Assembly: GCF_000938255.1 (NCBI RefSeq)
Contig: NZ_JYMR01000018.1
Span: 197,001-261,000 of the forward strand
Length of the DNA: 64,000 nt
Direction: 5' to 3'
From: Bradyrhizobium sp. LTSP849
Lineage (GTDB): Bacteria; Pseudomonadota; Alphaproteobacteria; Rhizobiales; Xanthobacteraceae
Shown here: positions 62,319-64,000 of the stretch, in pieces
Layout: every line of letters begins with the position of its first letter
How positions within the stretch are numbered: the first letter of the stretch is position 1
Made by a program: the position numbers and the translations under genes
Notes under the pieces: model-generated
Seen by the model: the letters and a program-made list of their open reading frames with translations, nothing else
Databases searched by the model: none
Told to the model about the DNA's origin: nothing

Positions 62319-62780
62319 TCAAGCCACCGATGCCTTCACCTTCACCGGATGCACCGCGCGGAACGCGATCGCGAGCCTGTTCCAGGCGTTGATTGTCCCG
62401 ATCAGCACGGTCAGATTCACCGTCTCTTCTTCCGAGAATTGCGCGCGCACCTGCGCGTAGACGTCATCGGGCGCGTGCGTCTCGGAGATCAGCGTTACCG
62501 ATTCGGTCCAGGCCAGCGCGGCGCGCTCGCGGTCGGTGTAGAGCGGCGATTCGCGCCAGGCGTTGAGCAGATAAATGCGCTGCTCGGTCTCGCCGCGCTT
62601 GCGAGCGTCCTCGGTGTGCATGTTGATGCAGAAGGCGCAGCCGTTGATCTGCGACGCCCGGATCTTGACGAGCTCGATCAGCGATTTCTCGAGGCCCGTT
62701 GACTGGATGTGGGTCTCGAGCGCGGTCAACGCCTTTATCGTGTCGGGTGCGGCCTGGTAGAAATTCATGCGGGTTTTCAT
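62319..62780 (-). CDS. Carboxymuconolactone-decarboxylase/AhpD-like protein
   Basis: The 153-residue protein has the AhpD-type redox centre Cys48-x-x-Cys51 with His55 (NGCAFCINMHTEDARKRGE), inside an all-helical fold. RIYLLNAWRESPLYTDRERA is typical of the group. Such proteins act as alkylhydroperoxidases or as gamma-carboxymuconolactone-like enzymes; the Cys pair favours the first. ATG 62780 has AAGGAGAACGACC before it. It is transcribed from the same strand as the exporter upstream, 52 bases apart, and may be in one unit with it. Confidence 0.9.
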   Translation of the reverse strand: MKTRMNFYQAAPDTIKALTALETHIQSTGLEKSLIELVKIRASQINGCAFCINMHTEDARKRGETEQRIYLLNAWRESPLYTDRERAALAWTESVTLISETHAPDDVYAQVRAQFSEEETVNLTVLIGTINAWNRLAIAFRAVHPVKVKASVA

Positions 62781-62832
62781 GGTCGTTCTCCTTGCTTGAG
62801 TTGATGCCTTAAGTTGATTCTTGGGGTTGAGG

Positions 62833-64000
62833 TCAGTGGGCTCCGCCGGCCGAGGCTTGGCCGGCCTTCTTCAGGAACAGGACGGCGATCAGGGCTACGA
62901 TCAGCGCCATGCCGAGCAGGTAGAAAGTGTCGCTGAAGGCGAGGATATAGGCCTGCTTCTGCACGACATGGCCGATCGCGACATAGGCACGATGCGCGGC
63001 GTCGACCCGGTCGAGGACGCCGTGATTGATGAAATACTGCGTAAGTTGCTCGAGCCGCGTGCGGGTGGCCTGTTCGAACACCGAGACCGACTGCATCAGC
63101 ACGTTGGAGTGATACTGCTCGCGCTTGGTCAGCACGGTCTGAAGCAACGCGATGCCGACGGCGCCGCCGAGATTGCGCATCATGTTGAACAGGCCGGAGG
63201 CCGAGCCCGCATTCTCCGGCTCGATGCCGGCGGTTGCGACCGCCGACAGCGGCGCCAGCACCAGTGCTTGCCCGATCGCACGGACGATGTTGGGCCAGAG
63301 CAACTGGTCGGACCCATAGTCGTTGGTCATGTAGATGTTCATGAAGTTGGACCCTGCGAACAGAACAAAGCCGGCGCCGATGATGATCCGTGCATCGAAC
63401 TTCTGCATCAGGCGCGGAACCAGCGGGATCAACAGCAGCTGCGGCAGTCCGGTCCAGGCCAGCACCATGCCGATTTGCTCGGAGTTGTAGCCCTGAATGC
63501 GCGACAGATATTGCGGCAGGATGAACACCGAGCCGTACAGTGCGACGCCGAGCAGGAAGTTCGCGAGCATGCCGAAGCCGAAATTGCGGCGCACGAGCAG
63601 GCGAAGGTTCAACAGCGGCTTCTTGACCGTGAGCTCGATGATCAGGAAGGCGACCAGCGCGACGGCCGCGATGACGGACAGCTTGACGATGAAGGGCGAG
63701 CCGAACCAGTCGTCCTTGTTGCCTTCTTCCAGCACGGTCTGAAGCGCGGACAGTCCGATCGCCATCGTGATGATGCCGGCCCAGTCACCTTCGCGCAGCA
63801 GCGACAGCTTCATCGGCTTGGCGTCGAGCGCGTACCAGAGCATGCCGACCATGATCGCGCCGGGCACGACGTTGACGTAGAAGATGTACTGCCAGCCAAA
63901 ATTCTCGGTGAGATAGCCGCCGATGGTCGGGCCGATCGCGGGCGCAAACGTTGCCGACAGCGCGAACAGCGCTAGGCCGACCGGCTGTTTTGCACGCGGC
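62833..64000 (-). CDS. MFS drug exporter, EmrB/DHA2 type, 3' part
   Basis: The frame is open to the window edge, giving about 388 C-terminal residues; the start lies beyond 64000. The visible part begins in a helix with the antiporter motif TFAPAIGPTIGGYLTENFGW followed by YIFYVNVVPGAIM, as in EmrB. At least nine more hydrophobic helices follow, ending in FLKKAGQASAGGAH. It is a proton-driven exporter of hydrophobic toxic compounds, usually with a membrane-fusion partner (EmrA). That partner, if present, would be outside the window. Confidence 0.93.
   Translation of the reverse strand, partial: PRAKQPVGLALFALSATFAPAIGPTIGGYLTENFGWQYIFYVNVVPGAIMVGMLWYALDAKPMKLSLLREGDWAGIITMAIGLSALQTVLEEGNKDDWFGSPFIVKLSVIAAVALVAFLIIELTVKKPLLNLRLLVRRNFGFGMLANFLLGVALYGSVFILPQYLSRIQGYNSEQIGMVLAWTGLPQLLLIPLVPRLMQKFDARIIIGAGFVLFAGSNFMNIYMTNDYGSDQLLWPNIVRAIGQALVLAPLSAVATAGIEPENAGSASGLFNMMRNLGGAVGIALLQTVLTKREQYHSNVLMQSVSVFEQATRTRLEQLTQYFINHGVLDRVDAAHRAYVAIGHVVQKQAYILAFSDTFYLLGMALIVALIAVLFLKKAGQASAGGAH

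Overview
The window reads as chromosomal DNA of a Bradyrhizobium-type alphaproteobacterium (Nitrobacteraceae). The basis is high GC with strong third-position bias, a small heat-shock gene under a ROSE-type RNA thermometer, a CpdR cell-cycle regulator, an sRNA of the alphaproteobacterial suhB/MmgR type, many solute-binding proteins and catabolic enzymes, and abundant short GC-rich inverted repeats of the kind scattered through Bradyrhizobium genomes. The genus is an inference. I see no plasmid, phage, IS, integrase or CRISPR signal.

Layout. 1-7.2 kb: the end of an outer-membrane beta-barrel gene, then glutamate synthase (gltB, gltD, minus strand) with an inverted repeat between the two genes. 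7.7-14.1 kb: a secreted PepSY-like protein, two alpha/beta hydrolases, the heat-regulated small heat-shock gene, and a large membrane-anchored di-heme cytochrome. 14.3-22.2 kb: an adenylate cyclase/TPR protein, LysE and TauE exporters, a frameshifted LysR gene, a Bug-type binding protein, an inositol-phosphatase-family gene with an sRNA upstream, and an N-formylglutamate amidohydrolase. 22.5-27.4 kb: cpdR, tRNA-Val(GAC) followed by a 95-bp tandem repeat, then a TetR / enoyl-reductase / Old Yellow Enzyme locus with two matching operator-like palindromes, and a second TetR locus. 27.4-34.7 kb: lipocalin-like and ATC-hydrolase genes, a mandelate-racemase homologue with a catalytic-site change, a Liv-type binding protein, a hydrolase lacking its serine, and a tandem DUF3606 protein with a histone-like tail. 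35-43.8 kb: a membrane protein/response regulator/histidine kinase operon, a membrane-anchored GH3 enzyme, a Tat-type oligopeptide-binding protein, and a LysR/peroxiredoxin pair. 43.8-57.8 kb: a catabolic block with dihydropyrimidinase, two paralogous amidohydrolases plus a Rieske protein, SDR, ALDH, a second Old Yellow Enzyme, a GFA-like protein, a benzoylformate-decarboxylase-like enzyme, a flavin monooxygenase and an M20 peptidase. 57.9-64 kb: a GltIJKL-type glutamate/aspartate ABC importer, a D-amino-acid transaminase, an AhpD-like protein and the end of an EmrB-type exporter.

The overall theme is nitrogen assimilation and amino-acid scavenging (GOGAT, Glt ABC, HutG, transaminase, dihydropyrimidinase), with scattered handling of electrophiles and aromatics and several stress circuits. 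The points most worth follow-up are the TAC-N6-GTA operator pair around the TetR/reductase locus, the RNA thermometer with its RpoH promoter, the sRNA, enzymes with altered catalytic residues (mandelate-racemase homologue, serine-less hydrolase, divergent Old Yellow Enzyme, GFA-like protein), the amidohydrolase-amidohydrolase-Rieske operon, and the dispersed repeat families.
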